Shown here one piece after another: positions 26,059 to 33,968 of a stretch of 64,000 bases of DNA. Origin of the DNA: VBDM01 sp964430565 (lineage in GTDB: Bacteria > Pseudomonadota > Gammaproteobacteria > Burkholderiales > SG8-39); assembly GCA_964430565.1 (NCBI GenBank), contig CAYSFD010000010.1, positions 1 through 64,000 on the forward strand, in the 5' to 3' direction. The notes beneath the pieces are model-generated. The model ran no database searches. It was not told where the DNA came from and saw nothing but the letters and a program-made list of their open reading frames with translations. Position 1 is the stretch's first letter, and the number at the start of each line of letters is the position of its first letter. The translations under genes were made by a program, and so were the position numbers.

Positions 26059-26724
26059 ATGCACCTCGCCGCCGCGCTGCCCGTCGGCCTTCTCCTCATG
26101 GCGGCGAGCGCTTCCGCCCAGGACTTAGTGCAGCTTATCGAGCAGGCCAAGAGTCGCTGGGCCGAGAGCCCGCACGGACCGATGCTCGAGCGCATTCTGC
26201 CGCCCACCTTCGGGCTGCCGCAGCTTCCCGCGCCGAGATCCCGCGGCGCGCGGCTCGCCGTGCAATATTGCGTGCAGTGCCACAACCTGCCCAACCCGGC
26301 GATGCATCACGCGGCGAAATGGCCGATGATCTTCGAGCGCATGGTGGTGCGCATGAAAGGCAGAGGCAACATGGGCGAGCTGATGCGCGAGATGATGGCC
26401 GGCGTCGAAGCCCCGACCGAGGAGGAGGCGGAACTGCTGCTCGCCTATCTGCAGAAATACAGCCAGCGGCCGCTCGACCCGAAAAAGTATCCTACTGTGA
26501 ATCGCCCGGAAGGCCAGTCGTTCAAGCTCGCCTGCCAGCAATGCCACGTGCTTCCGGACCCGCAGCGCCATAAGGCGTCCGAGTGGCCGGCGGTCGTGAC
26601 GCGCATGGAGAAGAACATGGAGTGGATGAACCGCGTGGTAGGCAACCAGCCCGATCCGCGCGAGATTCAGCTCAAAGTCGAGGAAATCAACGCCTTTCTC
26701 GTCAAGCACGCGAGGAAGGGTTGA
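26059..26724 (+). CDS. Periplasmic dihaem cytochrome c
   Basis: The 221-aa protein has a cleavable signal (hydrophobic MHLAAALPVGLLLMAASASA, then QD). It has two c-haem motifs in a duplicated arrangement, CVQCHNLPNPAMHH and CQQCHVLPDPQRH, each followed by W-P-x-V/I-x-x-R-M, which marks an internal repeat. The methionine-rich stretch RMVVRMKGRGNMGELMREMM may give the sixth ligand. It is the third gene of the cytochrome b / Mo-enzyme operon, 26 bp downstream, and probably carries electrons to or from the Mo enzyme. Confidence 0.87.
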   Translation: MHLAAALPVGLLLMAASASAQDLVQLIEQAKSRWAESPHGPMLERILPPTFGLPQLPAPRSRGARLAVQYCVQCHNLPNPAMHHAAKWPMIFERMVVRMKGRGNMGELMREMMAGVEAPTEEEAELLLAYLQKYSQRPLDPKKYPTVNRPEGQSFKLACQQCHVLPDPQRHKASEWPAVVTRMEKNMEWMNRVVGNQPDPREIQLKVEEINAFLVKHARKG

Positions 26725-26744
26725 CGTTTCAGCTCGGCGAAAGC

Positions 26745-27197
26745 TTAGACACGCGCCTTTATGCTCGAGGGCAGGACTATGAAGTCGCTCGTTTTCTCGA
26801 GCGAGTTCATGGCAGACAGGAGCGCCGGTGGTGGCACGACGAGCTTGCGCTCGACCAAGTCTAGCCATCCTCCGGCGCTCGTGACCCGCGCGCTAAGTTT
26901 CCCATCGGGCCGGAATATCTCGTGCCGAAGGAGGAAGCGGCTGCCGTCCAATGCGTGGCCCGCGAGTGCATAAGTCACCGTGATTTCTTGCTGCAGCCCG
27001 ACTTCCTTGAAGTACTCGACCTCGTCCTTCATGACCACTGGTCCGATTCTGAGCCGCAAGAACTCCTCTATGGGAAAGCCATTTTCCATCAGGAACATCT
27101 GTCGTACGTCGGCAGTCTTGTCGAGGTATGCCGTGTTCTTCATGTGGGAGTTGAAGTCCATATCGGCCCAGCCTGCATAAAGCGTCTTGGTGTACAT
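26745..27197 (-). CDS. Acyl-CoA thioesterase, hotdog fold
   Basis: This 150-aa hotdog-fold protein of the 4-hydroxybenzoyl-CoA/YbgC thioesterase group hydrolyses a CoA or ACP thioester. The start MYTKTLYAGWADMDFNSHMK with NTAYLD is the family entry motif: D at the catalytic position after W-x-D-M-D and the conserved HM. The substrate cannot be told. It converges on the cytochrome operon with a 20-bp gap. Upstream, 27198-27390 holds no gene I can support. Confidence 0.82.
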   Translation of the reverse strand: MYTKTLYAGWADMDFNSHMKNTAYLDKTADVRQMFLMENGFPIEEFLRLRIGPVVMKDEVEYFKEVGLQQEITVTYALAGHALDGSRFLLRHEIFRPDGKLSARVTSAGGWLDLVERKLVVPPPALLSAMNSLEKTSDFIVLPSSIKARV

Positions 27198-27390
27198 ATG
27201 ATTGCTCCAGAGTGCGCGAGTAGGTCCTCGGTGTGTCCAAATGTTCGCACCTGAGGGGCCGAGCGCCGCAGGCGCTTAGTACTCTCGATGCGCAAGGTTA
27301 GCTCGCTCTTTCCGTCCATCTTGAAGCTCACAACCCCGTCGGTTTCATCGCCCACCTCGAATTCGCAAATTCAGAGACTACGTTTACTCC

Positions 27391-28008
27391 TCACGAAGGA
27401 ACGGCCATCCCGCGCTTGACCGCCGGCCGTGCACCGATCGTGTCGAACCAGCGCTTCACGTTCGGCCAGGCATTCAAGTCGGTCTTGTGCCACTCGTGGC
27501 GCGCGACCCAGGGATACGTTGCAATGTCGGCGATCGAGTACTCGCCCGCCAGATATTCAGATTCGCCCAGCCGCTGGTCGAGCACGCCATAGAGCCGGTC
27601 TTTTTCCTTGGTGTAGCGCTCGATCGCGTAGGGTACCGGTTCCTTCGCGTAGCGCAGGAAATGGTGCACCTGGCCGAATATCGGGCCGACGTGGCCCATC
27701 TGGAACATCAGCCACTGCAGCACCACGTACTTCTCGTGGTCGCTCTTCGGCAGGAACCTTCGGGTTTTCCCTGCGAGGTAGATGAGGATCGCGCCCGATT
27801 CCATCATCCGTATGGACTTTCCGTCGGGTCCGTCCGGATCGACGATGGAGGGAATCTTGGCGTTCGGATTGATCGCAACGTAATCGGGAGCGAACTGCTC
27901 GCCCGCGCCGATGTTGATCTTGTGAGTATTGTAGGCAAGCCCGCATTCCTCCAGCATGATGGAGACCTTGCGGCCGTTGGGCGTGCTCCAGGTGTAAAGC
28001 TCGATCAT
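27391..28008 (-). CDS. Glutathione S-transferase, YfcG/Ure2p-like
   Basis: The product is a 205-aa cytosolic GST. The N-terminal thioredoxin-like domain begins MIELYTWSTPNGRKVSIMLE, where TPNG replaces the usual tyrosine or serine and is typical of the nu-class/YfcG disulfide-bond reductases. NPNAKIPSIVD and MMESGAILIYLA are the glutathione-binding elements. The helical C-terminal domain contains EYSIADIATYPWV. Disulfide reductase activity on glutathionylated substrates is likely by family. It is divergent from the small DUF2905 gene. Confidence 0.9.
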   Translation of the reverse strand: MIELYTWSTPNGRKVSIMLEECGLAYNTHKINIGAGEQFAPDYVAINPNAKIPSIVDPDGPDGKSIRMMESGAILIYLAGKTRRFLPKSDHEKYVVLQWLMFQMGHVGPIFGQVHHFLRYAKEPVPYAIERYTKEKDRLYGVLDQRLGESEYLAGEYSIADIATYPWVARHEWHKTDLNAWPNVKRWFDTIGARPAVKRGMAVPS

Positions 28009-28072
28009 CGTATTCCTCTGCGACTCCGAAAGCCGCGGAGTTTATCCTGAAGCGTGGTGGTACAGTAAAGCC

Positions 28073-28267
28073 ATGCTGAAATGGGTGTCGATGCTGATCG
28101 TCGCGCTCGTCGTTCTGACGGTGCTCGCGCCCTGGCTGGCGAAATACGGCCTCGGCCGGCTGCCGGGGGACCTCACGGTGCGCTACAAGGGGAAGCTCTA
28201 CTACCTGCCCTTCACGAGCACCATCCTGCTGTCGCTCGCCCTAACGCTGCTCACGCGTTTCATTTAG
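28073..28267 (+). CDS. DUF2905 small membrane protein
   Basis: This 64-aa protein has two hydrophobic helices, MLIVALVVLTVLAPWLA at the start and FTSTILLSLALTLLTRF at the end, around the conserved GRLPGDLTVRYKGKLYYLPF (quoted within 20). This is the DUF2905 pattern found in many bacteria, with no known function. The gene stands alone between the divergent GST and the convergent cca gene. The short length and conserved centre make it a real gene. Confidence 0.85.
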   Translation: MLKWVSMLIVALVVLTVLAPWLAKYGLGRLPGDLTVRYKGKLYYLPFTSTILLSLALTLLTRFI

Positions 28268-28288
28268 CGCTCCCTCGTCTCGCCTTTT

Positions 28289-29422
28289 TCAGGCGAGCGC
28301 TTCAATCGCGGCAATCCGCGCGCGCCGCAGCGTTGCGGCGATCTCGGCTTTCTCACTTCTCGCGGCGATTCTCCCGGCATCGACGCCGGCAGCGACACCC
28401 AGCGCGCGCCGCAGCAACACGCGCGGCAGGTAGGGCGTTTCCCCCCAGCCTCGTTCGCCGCGCTGGAGGCATTCGGTAAGCGCAAGCAGCTCGCCGAAAC
28501 GCTCGGGCCGGCGGAAAGCGTCGCAGCGCTCGAGCAGCTCGAGCAACTCGGAGACGGAAAGCGCAGCGGCCCGCCTGATCGTCCCGGTGTGCCGCTCGGC
28601 AAGGAGCGCGAGATCGCGGCAATCCCCGGGCGCCTTGAGACGCTCGCTCACCGCGCGCGCCGCCTCCGCGGAGCCTGAGCGCGAGGCAACCAAAGCGAAG
28701 CGCGGCGCGAGGCCCAAGCGTTCGGAGGAGGCGCACTGGAGCGAGCGGACCAGAACCCGCGCGGCGTCGTTCGCAGGCCGTCCGTGCTCGAATTCAAGCT
28801 CGAGCTCCGGAAGGAGCTTCTCGAGGAGTCCACTTTGCGCAAGCACCGGGAACATCAACCCGGGATCCCCTTCCATCAGGCCCCTGGAAAATTCCTGCCA
28901 TATGCGCTCGGGCACCAGGGCATCCGCCTCGCCGTTTGCAACCATGGAACGCATCAACGCCATGGTCTCGGGCGCGACCGCGAAGCCGAAGCGCGCAGCA
29001 AAGCGCGCGACGCGCAGGATCCTCACCGGATCCTCGACAAAAGCGGGGCTCACGTGCCGCAAGAGCCCGCGCTCGAGATCGGCCGCGCCGCCGAAGGGAT
29101 CGACTAGGTGCCCGGCTTCGTCGCGCGCCATGGCGTTGATGGTGAGATCGCGCCGCTCGAGATCCTGCTCGAGCGTGACATCCGGCGCGGCATGGATCTT
29201 GAATCCCTTGTAGCCGCGCGCGACCTTGCGCGCGGTGCGCGCGAGCGCGTACTCCTCGTGGGTGTGCGGGTGCAGAAACACCGGGAAATCCTTGCCCACC
29301 GGCTTGTACCCCAGGCGCTCCATTTCCTCGGGAGTGCTGCCGACGACAACATAGTCGCGATCGGCTACGGGAAGGCCGAGTAGCTCGTCGCGCACCGCCC
29401 CGCCCACCGCGTAGACTTTCAC
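28289..29422 (-). CDS. cca: tRNA nucleotidyltransferase (CCA-adding) with degenerate HD region
   Basis: This enzyme adds or repairs the 3-prime CCA of tRNAs. The 377-aa protein has the class II signatures GGAVRDELLG, the metal-binding DRDY, LERRDLTINAMARD, DPFGGAADLERGLLRHVSPA and EDPVRILRVARFAARFGF. The C-terminal region, which in the enterobacterial enzyme is an HD phosphohydrolase, has lost the motif: where a His-Asp pair is expected the sequence reads RFALVASRSGS. The start is a GTG overlapping the upstream GST stop (GTGA). A much longer open frame upstream of it is only a shadow of that GST gene. Confidence 0.92.
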   Translation of the reverse strand: MKVYAVGGAVRDELLGLPVADRDYVVVGSTPEEMERLGYKPVGKDFPVFLHPHTHEEYALARTARKVARGYKGFKIHAAPDVTLEQDLERRDLTINAMARDEAGHLVDPFGGAADLERGLLRHVSPAFVEDPVRILRVARFAARFGFAVAPETMALMRSMVANGEADALVPERIWQEFSRGLMEGDPGLMFPVLAQSGLLEKLLPELELEFEHGRPANDAARVLVRSLQCASSERLGLAPRFALVASRSGSAEAARAVSERLKAPGDCRDLALLAERHTGTIRRAAALSVSELLELLERCDAFRRPERFGELLALTECLQRGERGWGETPYLPRVLLRRALGVAAGVDAGRIAARSEKAEIAATLRRARIAAIEALA

Positions 29423-30084
29423 GGCGTCGCGTACGGCTCTTCGGCCGCGATAAACACGATTTCGAGTTTTGCCGCGTCCGTCCATTCGCGCACGCTGCGA
29501 AGAACGCGCAGCGACTCGGCGTAGGCCTGCGCTGCCGTGGGAAGCTCGACCGCGTAAGTGGCGAAGCGCATCGCCACCGGGGCGAAGTACGCATCGGCGG
29601 CGCTGAAACCCCCGAACAACAGATCGCCGTCCGCGCCGAAATTCCTGCGGCATTCCTGCCAGATCGCCGCGACCCGGTCGATGTCGCGCCTTGTGTCGGG
29701 ATTCATGCCCTTCCCCGGGTGCCTGCCGCGTACGTTCATCGGCATCGAATGACGCATCGCCTGAAAGCTCGAATGCATTTCGGCGCAGACCGAGCGCGCC
29801 ACCTGCCGTGCCCGCTTCTCGCGCGGCCATACGTGTTTTTCCGGAAACAATTCCGCAACCGTCTCGCAGATCGCAAGCGAATCCCAAACCGGCTCTCCAT
29901 CCACGATCAGCACCGGAACCTTGCCGACCGCCGAGTAGCGCTCGATGCCGATCACGCTGATGTCGGGGCTGAACTCGAGCGGCACTTCTTCAAAATCGAT
30001 TCCCAGCTCGCGCAGCAACACCCAGGCCCGCATCGACCAGGATGAGTAGTTCTTGTTGGCAATAACGAGCTTCAGCCTCGCCAC
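29419..30084 (-). CDS. Glutathione S-transferase family protein
   Basis: This 221-aa GST differs clearly from the one at 27391. The thioredoxin-like domain begins with KLVIANKNYSSWSMRAWVLL, with serine residues in the SSWSMR position where the catalytic residue sits. GKVPVLIVDGEPVWDSLAI is the glutathione-binding loop. The C-terminal helical domain has HSMPMNVRGRHPGKGMNPDT and FSAADAYFAPVAMRFATYAV. It resembles maleylacetoacetate-isomerase-like or zeta-type proteins, but no substrate can be given. Its stop overlaps the cca start, and it follows the NDUFA9-like gene by 14 bp. Confidence 0.88.
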   Translation of the reverse strand: MARLKLVIANKNYSSWSMRAWVLLRELGIDFEEVPLEFSPDISVIGIERYSAVGKVPVLIVDGEPVWDSLAICETVAELFPEKHVWPREKRARQVARSVCAEMHSSFQAMRHSMPMNVRGRHPGKGMNPDTRRDIDRVAAIWQECRRNFGADGDLLFGGFSAADAYFAPVAMRFATYAVELPTAAQAYAESLRVLRSVREWTDAAKLEIVFIAAEEPYATP

Positions 30085-30098
30085 AAGACTTTCGCCGG

Positions 30099-31046
30099 CT
30101 AGCGGCCGGCCCTATAGCGAAACCAGCTGTAGCGCGAACGGGGGTACACGCCGCGAAGATACTCCGGCGCCACAGCCTCGAGGGCCGTGGGCTCGATGCC
30201 GAAAGGAAACGCGCTCTTCGAGACGCTGTCGACTTTCATCGAATGATAGTTGTCGCGCGACATGAGCTTGCCGGGGAGCCATTCCATGGCCCAAGCCTGG
30301 CGGTAGGAAAGCCGGTCGGAAAGACCGATGATGGGCCGCGGGTGGCCGCTCGTGGTTCCGGCGTACTTCACAAGCTCGTGCAGCGCGTAGACGTGCGGTC
30401 CGCAGAGGTCGTAGCGTTTGCCGATGCTGTCCCGGTCCGACAAGCTCGCCCTGAAACAACGCGCCACATCCTCTACGTATACAGGCTGAAAGCGCGCTTG
30501 CGGGCAGGCAAGCAGCATCACCGGCAGCCAGCGCTGCAGCTTTGCGAACAGGTTGAGAAAACGGTCCTCGGGTCCGAACACGACCGAGGGCCGGAACACC
30601 GTGACCGCCAGCTCCTGCTGCGCCGCGAGCACCCAGGCTTCGCCCTCGCCCTTGGAGCGCAGGTATTGGCTGGGACCTTCGGCATGCGCATGCAGGGCGC
30701 TCATGTGCAGCAAACGCCGCACGCGGTTCTTCTTGCACGCCTCGACGATCTTCTTCGGAAGTTCGACGTGGACGCGGGCGAAGTCCGGGCCGTAGGGCTG
30801 TCCCCGGCGCCCCTGCAGAATCCCCGCCAGATTGATCACGGCGTCGCACCCGGCGGAGAGGCGCGCGAGCGTCTCCGGGTCGTGCACGTCGGCCTGGACC
30901 ACGTCCACCGTCGGCAGCAGGATCAGGTGCTTGGCACGTTCGCGCCGGCGCGCCGGAACCGTAACGAGGTGAGCGTCCTCGACCAGCTGACGCACGAGAT
31001 GCCGGCCGATGAAGCCGCTGCCGCCGATGACCAGAATGCGACTCAT
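30099..31046 (-). CDS. NDUFA9-like atypical short-chain dehydrogenase
   Basis: This 315-aa NAD(P)-binding protein of the extended/atypical SDR type is related to the complex I accessory subunit NDUFA9. The nucleotide motif is MSRILVIGGSGFIGRHLVRQ, and INLAGILQGRRGQPYGPDFA and HMSALHAHAEGPSQYLRSKG follow. The active-site tyrosine sits in QYLRSKGEGE (Y-x-x-x-K pattern). Bacterial members are linked to ubiquinone or complex I function by family, not by experiment here. It lies in the cluster transglycosylase - NDUFA9-like - GST - cca, all on the minus strand. Confidence 0.87.
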   Translation of the reverse strand: MSRILVIGGSGFIGRHLVRQLVEDAHLVTVPARRRERAKHLILLPTVDVVQADVHDPETLARLSAGCDAVINLAGILQGRRGQPYGPDFARVHVELPKKIVEACKKNRVRRLLHMSALHAHAEGPSQYLRSKGEGEAWVLAAQQELAVTVFRPSVVFGPEDRFLNLFAKLQRWLPVMLLACPQARFQPVYVEDVARCFRASLSDRDSIGKRYDLCGPHVYALHELVKYAGTTSGHPRPIIGLSDRLSYRQAWAMEWLPGKLMSRDNYHSMKVDSVSKSAFPFGIEPTALEAVAPEYLRGVYPRSRYSWFRYRAGR

Positions 31047-31126
31047 GGGAAAATTCTTACTGCACAGGGTACGGAGTGGATTATCTCACCCTGCCATCGT
31101 CCTCTGTGGCGGAGTGTCCCCGCGAA

Positions 31127-33097
31127 CTACAGTGCGGGTTCGTCCTGCATTGCCATGACGCCTTGCCCGTTTTTCGGAGTGACCGTGCCGAGGCGCGTTT
31201 TGAGCGGCGTCTGTTGCGTGCCGAGCACGGCGGCGTAGTAGACGGTGTTCGTCATTACCTTCTTCACGTAGTCGCGCGTCTCGCCGAAAGGTATCGTTTC
31301 GGCAAAGATCGCTCCCTCGATCGGGACGCTTCCGCGCCACAGGCGCGCGCGCGTAGGCCCTGCGTTATAGGCGGCCGCAGCGAGCACGGGGATCCCGTCG
31401 AACTGATCGAGCACGTGCTTCAGGTAATACGTTCCCAGCGCTGCGTTCATTTCCGGCTGGTGCAGGCGCCCCTGGGAGTAGTCCTTCATGCGCATTCTTT
31501 CCGCGACCCATTTCGCCGTCGGGCGCATCACCTGCATCAGGCCTGACGCTCCCGCCGAGGATTTTGCGCCGGTGATGAAACGACTTTCCTGGCGCACCAC
31601 GCCCAGGACCAGGGGCTCCTCCAGATCGCGCTTGCGCGCTTGCTGAGCCAGCACCTCGCGATACGGGGCAAGGTAGCGGACGGAGAAATCGTGGACAAGG
31701 ACCGTTCTGTCCGCGGTACTGATGGCGCGGTCCCAGGCTTCATTGCGGCGCGCAAGCTCCGCTGCCGCCAGCAGGCGCCAGTCGTCCATCCCGCGGATGG
31801 TCCATAGCCACTCGCGCGTGGCCTCGCTGCGCATGTCGAGACGATAGAGCGCGAGCGCTCGCTTGAGGCCGGGGACAGCCGCGATGTCGGCGATCTTCCC
31901 CTCGGTGGGAAATGGGGCGCGCTGAGGAATCCGGAACGCGATGCCGAGCTCCTCGGCCGCAAGGCGCCCATAAAAGTGATGCTCACCCGCGATGCGTCCG
32001 AAGTAACCCTCGGCTTCCAGCGGATTGCCGAGCCCGCTTTCGGCACGTCCATACCAATAAATCCACGTAGGATTGTTCCTCGCGGCCTGAGACATGCGCT
32101 CGATCGAACTTCTCACTTCGGCCCACTTCCCAGTCCTGAGCGCGATTCGCGCGCGCCAGGCGAGCTGCTCGTCGCCAAGCGCTGCGTCCCCCGCTTCGCG
32201 AAACCAGTCGAGGGCTTCAGGCATGTGGCGGCGTGCTCCGTTCGTGGCCAGCATCAACCAGACAGTTTTCTGATCCGCGGTCGAAAACGCCTCGCGCCGG
32301 CTCTCGCTCCAGAATCCCGCGGCAATCCGCGGATCGTCGTGGGCGCCCAGCGTGAGCGCCGCGATGAGCAACTCCCGATCGGCCACCTTGCCGGGATTGA
32401 CCTGCGGACTCCTGAGAAACCGGATCGGCGCGCGGATGACGGCGTTGAGTCGCTGCGCTTCGATCGCTTCGCCGCGCGGCACAAACTCCATGGAGCGCCT
32501 GGCCGCACCCAAAATCTCCGCATCGACCAGCAGCCGGAACCGGGCCCAGACTTCGGGAGTGTCAAGCCGGCCAGCCTTGAGCATTGCACGGGCCAGAGTT
32601 GCGCAGCCCTCCGGAAGTTCCCGCGGCGCATTCCAGAAGGTCTTGAAATGCGCGTGAATGGAAACCTCCTCGCGGTCTTCGCGATTCCATCGCGAAAGAA
32701 GCATGAAGCACGTCACTTCGGGGTCATCGACGGACAGCGCCGGGTACTCGGCCTGGAACGCATCCCATCGACCGCTCTTGCCTAGGACCTTGAGCCAGTC
32801 GACGCGCAGTTGCTCGGCGAGCAGGGTATTCGGATATCTGGAGAGGAAGTCACGCACGTCCTCCGCGGGCGCGGCCGGAAGGCGCAAGAAAAGCTGCCAG
32901 TACTCGACGTAGGGCTCGAGCAGGTAGCCCTTCAGTTTCGGAGCGAGCGCGACCAGCCTAGCCCGGCTGCTCGCGTCGAACGCGGCTCGAGCGGCAAGGA
33001 AAGCTGCGTCCTGCGGATCCAGTGTCGCCGCGTGGCTCGGTACTTGCGCGGCGAGGATGACCGCTGCGGACATTGCCCGGAACAGTGACGGCGTCAA
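31127..33097 (-). CDS. Soluble lytic transglycosylase, Slt70-like
   Basis: This periplasmic peptidoglycan-cleaving enzyme of 656 aa has a signal peptide (PSLFRAMSAAVILAAQVPSH, cleaved near AATLD). A long alpha-helical superhelix follows, built of repeated TPR-like helices to about residue 480. The C-terminal lysozyme-like domain has the catalytic glutamate in LGVVRQESRFI, and GASGLMQVMRPTAKWVAERM and AAAYNAGPTRARLWR, the standard Slt motifs. The length is near that of Slt70. It opens the minus-strand cluster that continues into the NDUFA9-like gene, and it is divergent from the cyclo-ligase. Confidence 0.94.
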   Translation of the reverse strand: MTPSLFRAMSAAVILAAQVPSHAATLDPQDAAFLAARAAFDASSRARLVALAPKLKGYLLEPYVEYWQLFLRLPAAPAEDVRDFLSRYPNTLLAEQLRVDWLKVLGKSGRWDAFQAEYPALSVDDPEVTCFMLLSRWNREDREEVSIHAHFKTFWNAPRELPEGCATLARAMLKAGRLDTPEVWARFRLLVDAEILGAARRSMEFVPRGEAIEAQRLNAVIRAPIRFLRSPQVNPGKVADRELLIAALTLGAHDDPRIAAGFWSESRREAFSTADQKTVWLMLATNGARRHMPEALDWFREAGDAALGDEQLAWRARIALRTGKWAEVRSSIERMSQAARNNPTWIYWYGRAESGLGNPLEAEGYFGRIAGEHHFYGRLAAEELGIAFRIPQRAPFPTEGKIADIAAVPGLKRALALYRLDMRSEATREWLWTIRGMDDWRLLAAAELARRNEAWDRAISTADRTVLVHDFSVRYLAPYREVLAQQARKRDLEEPLVLGVVRQESRFITGAKSSAGASGLMQVMRPTAKWVAERMRMKDYSQGRLHQPEMNAALGTYYLKHVLDQFDGIPVLAAAAYNAGPTRARLWRGSVPIEGAIFAETIPFGETRDYVKKVMTNTVYYAAVLGTQQTPLKTRLGTVTPKNGQGVMAMQDEPAL

Positions 33098-33183
33098 ATT
33101 ACACCCCCTGTTTATAGAATACCATGGGCGAATTTAGGGGCCCCTGTACCATTTTCCACGTTGAATTCTTTCATGTTGACTAA

Positions 33184-33861
33184 ATGACTCCTTCCGAGCT
33201 TTCCATCTGGCGCAAAGGCGAACGCGCAAGGCTTTTGAAGGAGCGCGAGGCGCTCACCAATGAGGCGCTCGCTGCGCTGCGCTCGCGCATCGACCATCAC
33301 CTTGAACGCGCCTTCCCGGATTTGGTGCACGGAATTGTCGCATTCTGCTGGCCTTACAAGAACGAATACGACGTGCGCCATCTAGTCGCGGCCTTGCGCC
33401 GGCGAGGCGCAACCACGGCGCTGCCGGTTGTCGTCGCGCCCAAGACCCCGCTCATCTTTCGCGAATGGGCCCCTGGCGTGGAGCTCGCCGAGGGGCGGCT
33501 CGGCATCCCTTATCCCGTCGGCTCGCCCGAAGCAAGCCCCGATCGTGTGCTGCTTCCGATGCTGGGATGGGATGGAGATGGGTATCGTCTGGGCTATGGC
33601 GGCGGTTTTTTCGACCGAACGCTGGCGGCGCTCGCGAAGCGGCCGCAGGTCATCGGGCTTGCTTACGAGCAAGCCTACCTGCAGACCATCCATCCGCAGC
33701 CGCACGACATCCCCATGGATTTTGTCGTCACCGAGCGCGGGGTGTACCGCCGCGAGTCGCAGGGGCTGAAGTTCCTCGACGATCCACAGGCTGTTTCTTC
33801 GCCGCCGTGCTACGCGGGCGAGATCGCTCCGGACTATTTCGGCGAGGAGCCGAAACGCTAG
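33184..33861 (+). CDS. 5-formyltetrahydrofolate cyclo-ligase
   Basis: This enzyme makes 5,10-methenyl-tetrahydrofolate from 5-formyl-THF with ATP. The 225-aa protein carries the family segments ELSIWRKGERARLLKEREAL, IFREWAPGVELAEGRLGIPY and the folate/ATP site LLPMLGWDGDGYRLGYGGGF with FDR. In many bacteria this gene is next to the 6S RNA gene. I looked at 33098-33183 and found no such structure. A repeat element of the palindromic family follows the stop codon. Confidence 0.92.
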   Translation: MTPSELSIWRKGERARLLKEREALTNEALAALRSRIDHHLERAFPDLVHGIVAFCWPYKNEYDVRHLVAALRRRGATTALPVVVAPKTPLIFREWAPGVELAEGRLGIPYPVGSPEASPDRVLLPMLGWDGDGYRLGYGGGFFDRTLAALAKRPQVIGLAYEQAYLQTIHPQPHDIPMDFVVTERGVYRRESQGLKFLDDPQAVSSPPCYAGEIAPDYFGEEPKR

Positions 33862-33873
33862 TTTGCCGGGAGC

Positions 33874-33962
33874 CATCATTCCCGCGCAAGCGGGAATCCA
33901 GTGTCTTGAAACCGCTCTGGATTCCGGCTCGCGCCCGCTACGCGGGCTTGGCCGGAATGACG
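33874..33962. repeat. Palindromic intergenic repeat, copy 2
   Basis: ATTCCCGCgcaaGCGGGAAT is followed by CCAGTGTC, a linker, CTCTGGATTCC and an imperfect second hairpin with an insertion (GGCTCGCGCCCGCTACGCGG), ending GGAATGACG. It shares the CCAGTGTC...CTCTGGATTC core with copy 1 at 12156-12224. The ends CATTC/GAATG are inverted. It sits between the convergent cyclo-ligase and ilvA genes. Confidence 0.8.
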
Positions 33963-33968
33963 TTCGAG

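Noticed and set aside
27198..27390. Possible short genes between the thioesterase and the GST
   Set aside because: Open frames here are short, lack ribosome-binding sites and show no known pattern. I see nothing supportable.
28289..29887. A 532-residue version of the CCA enzyme with a long N-terminal extension
   Set aside because: The extra residues are the shadow of the overlapping GST gene. The GTG at 29422 starts exactly at the family N-terminus and overlaps the GST stop.
33098..33183. Possible 6S RNA next to the 5-formyl-THF cyclo-ligase
   Set aside because: That linkage is known in other bacteria, but this 86-bp gap is too short and has no long 6S-like hairpin.
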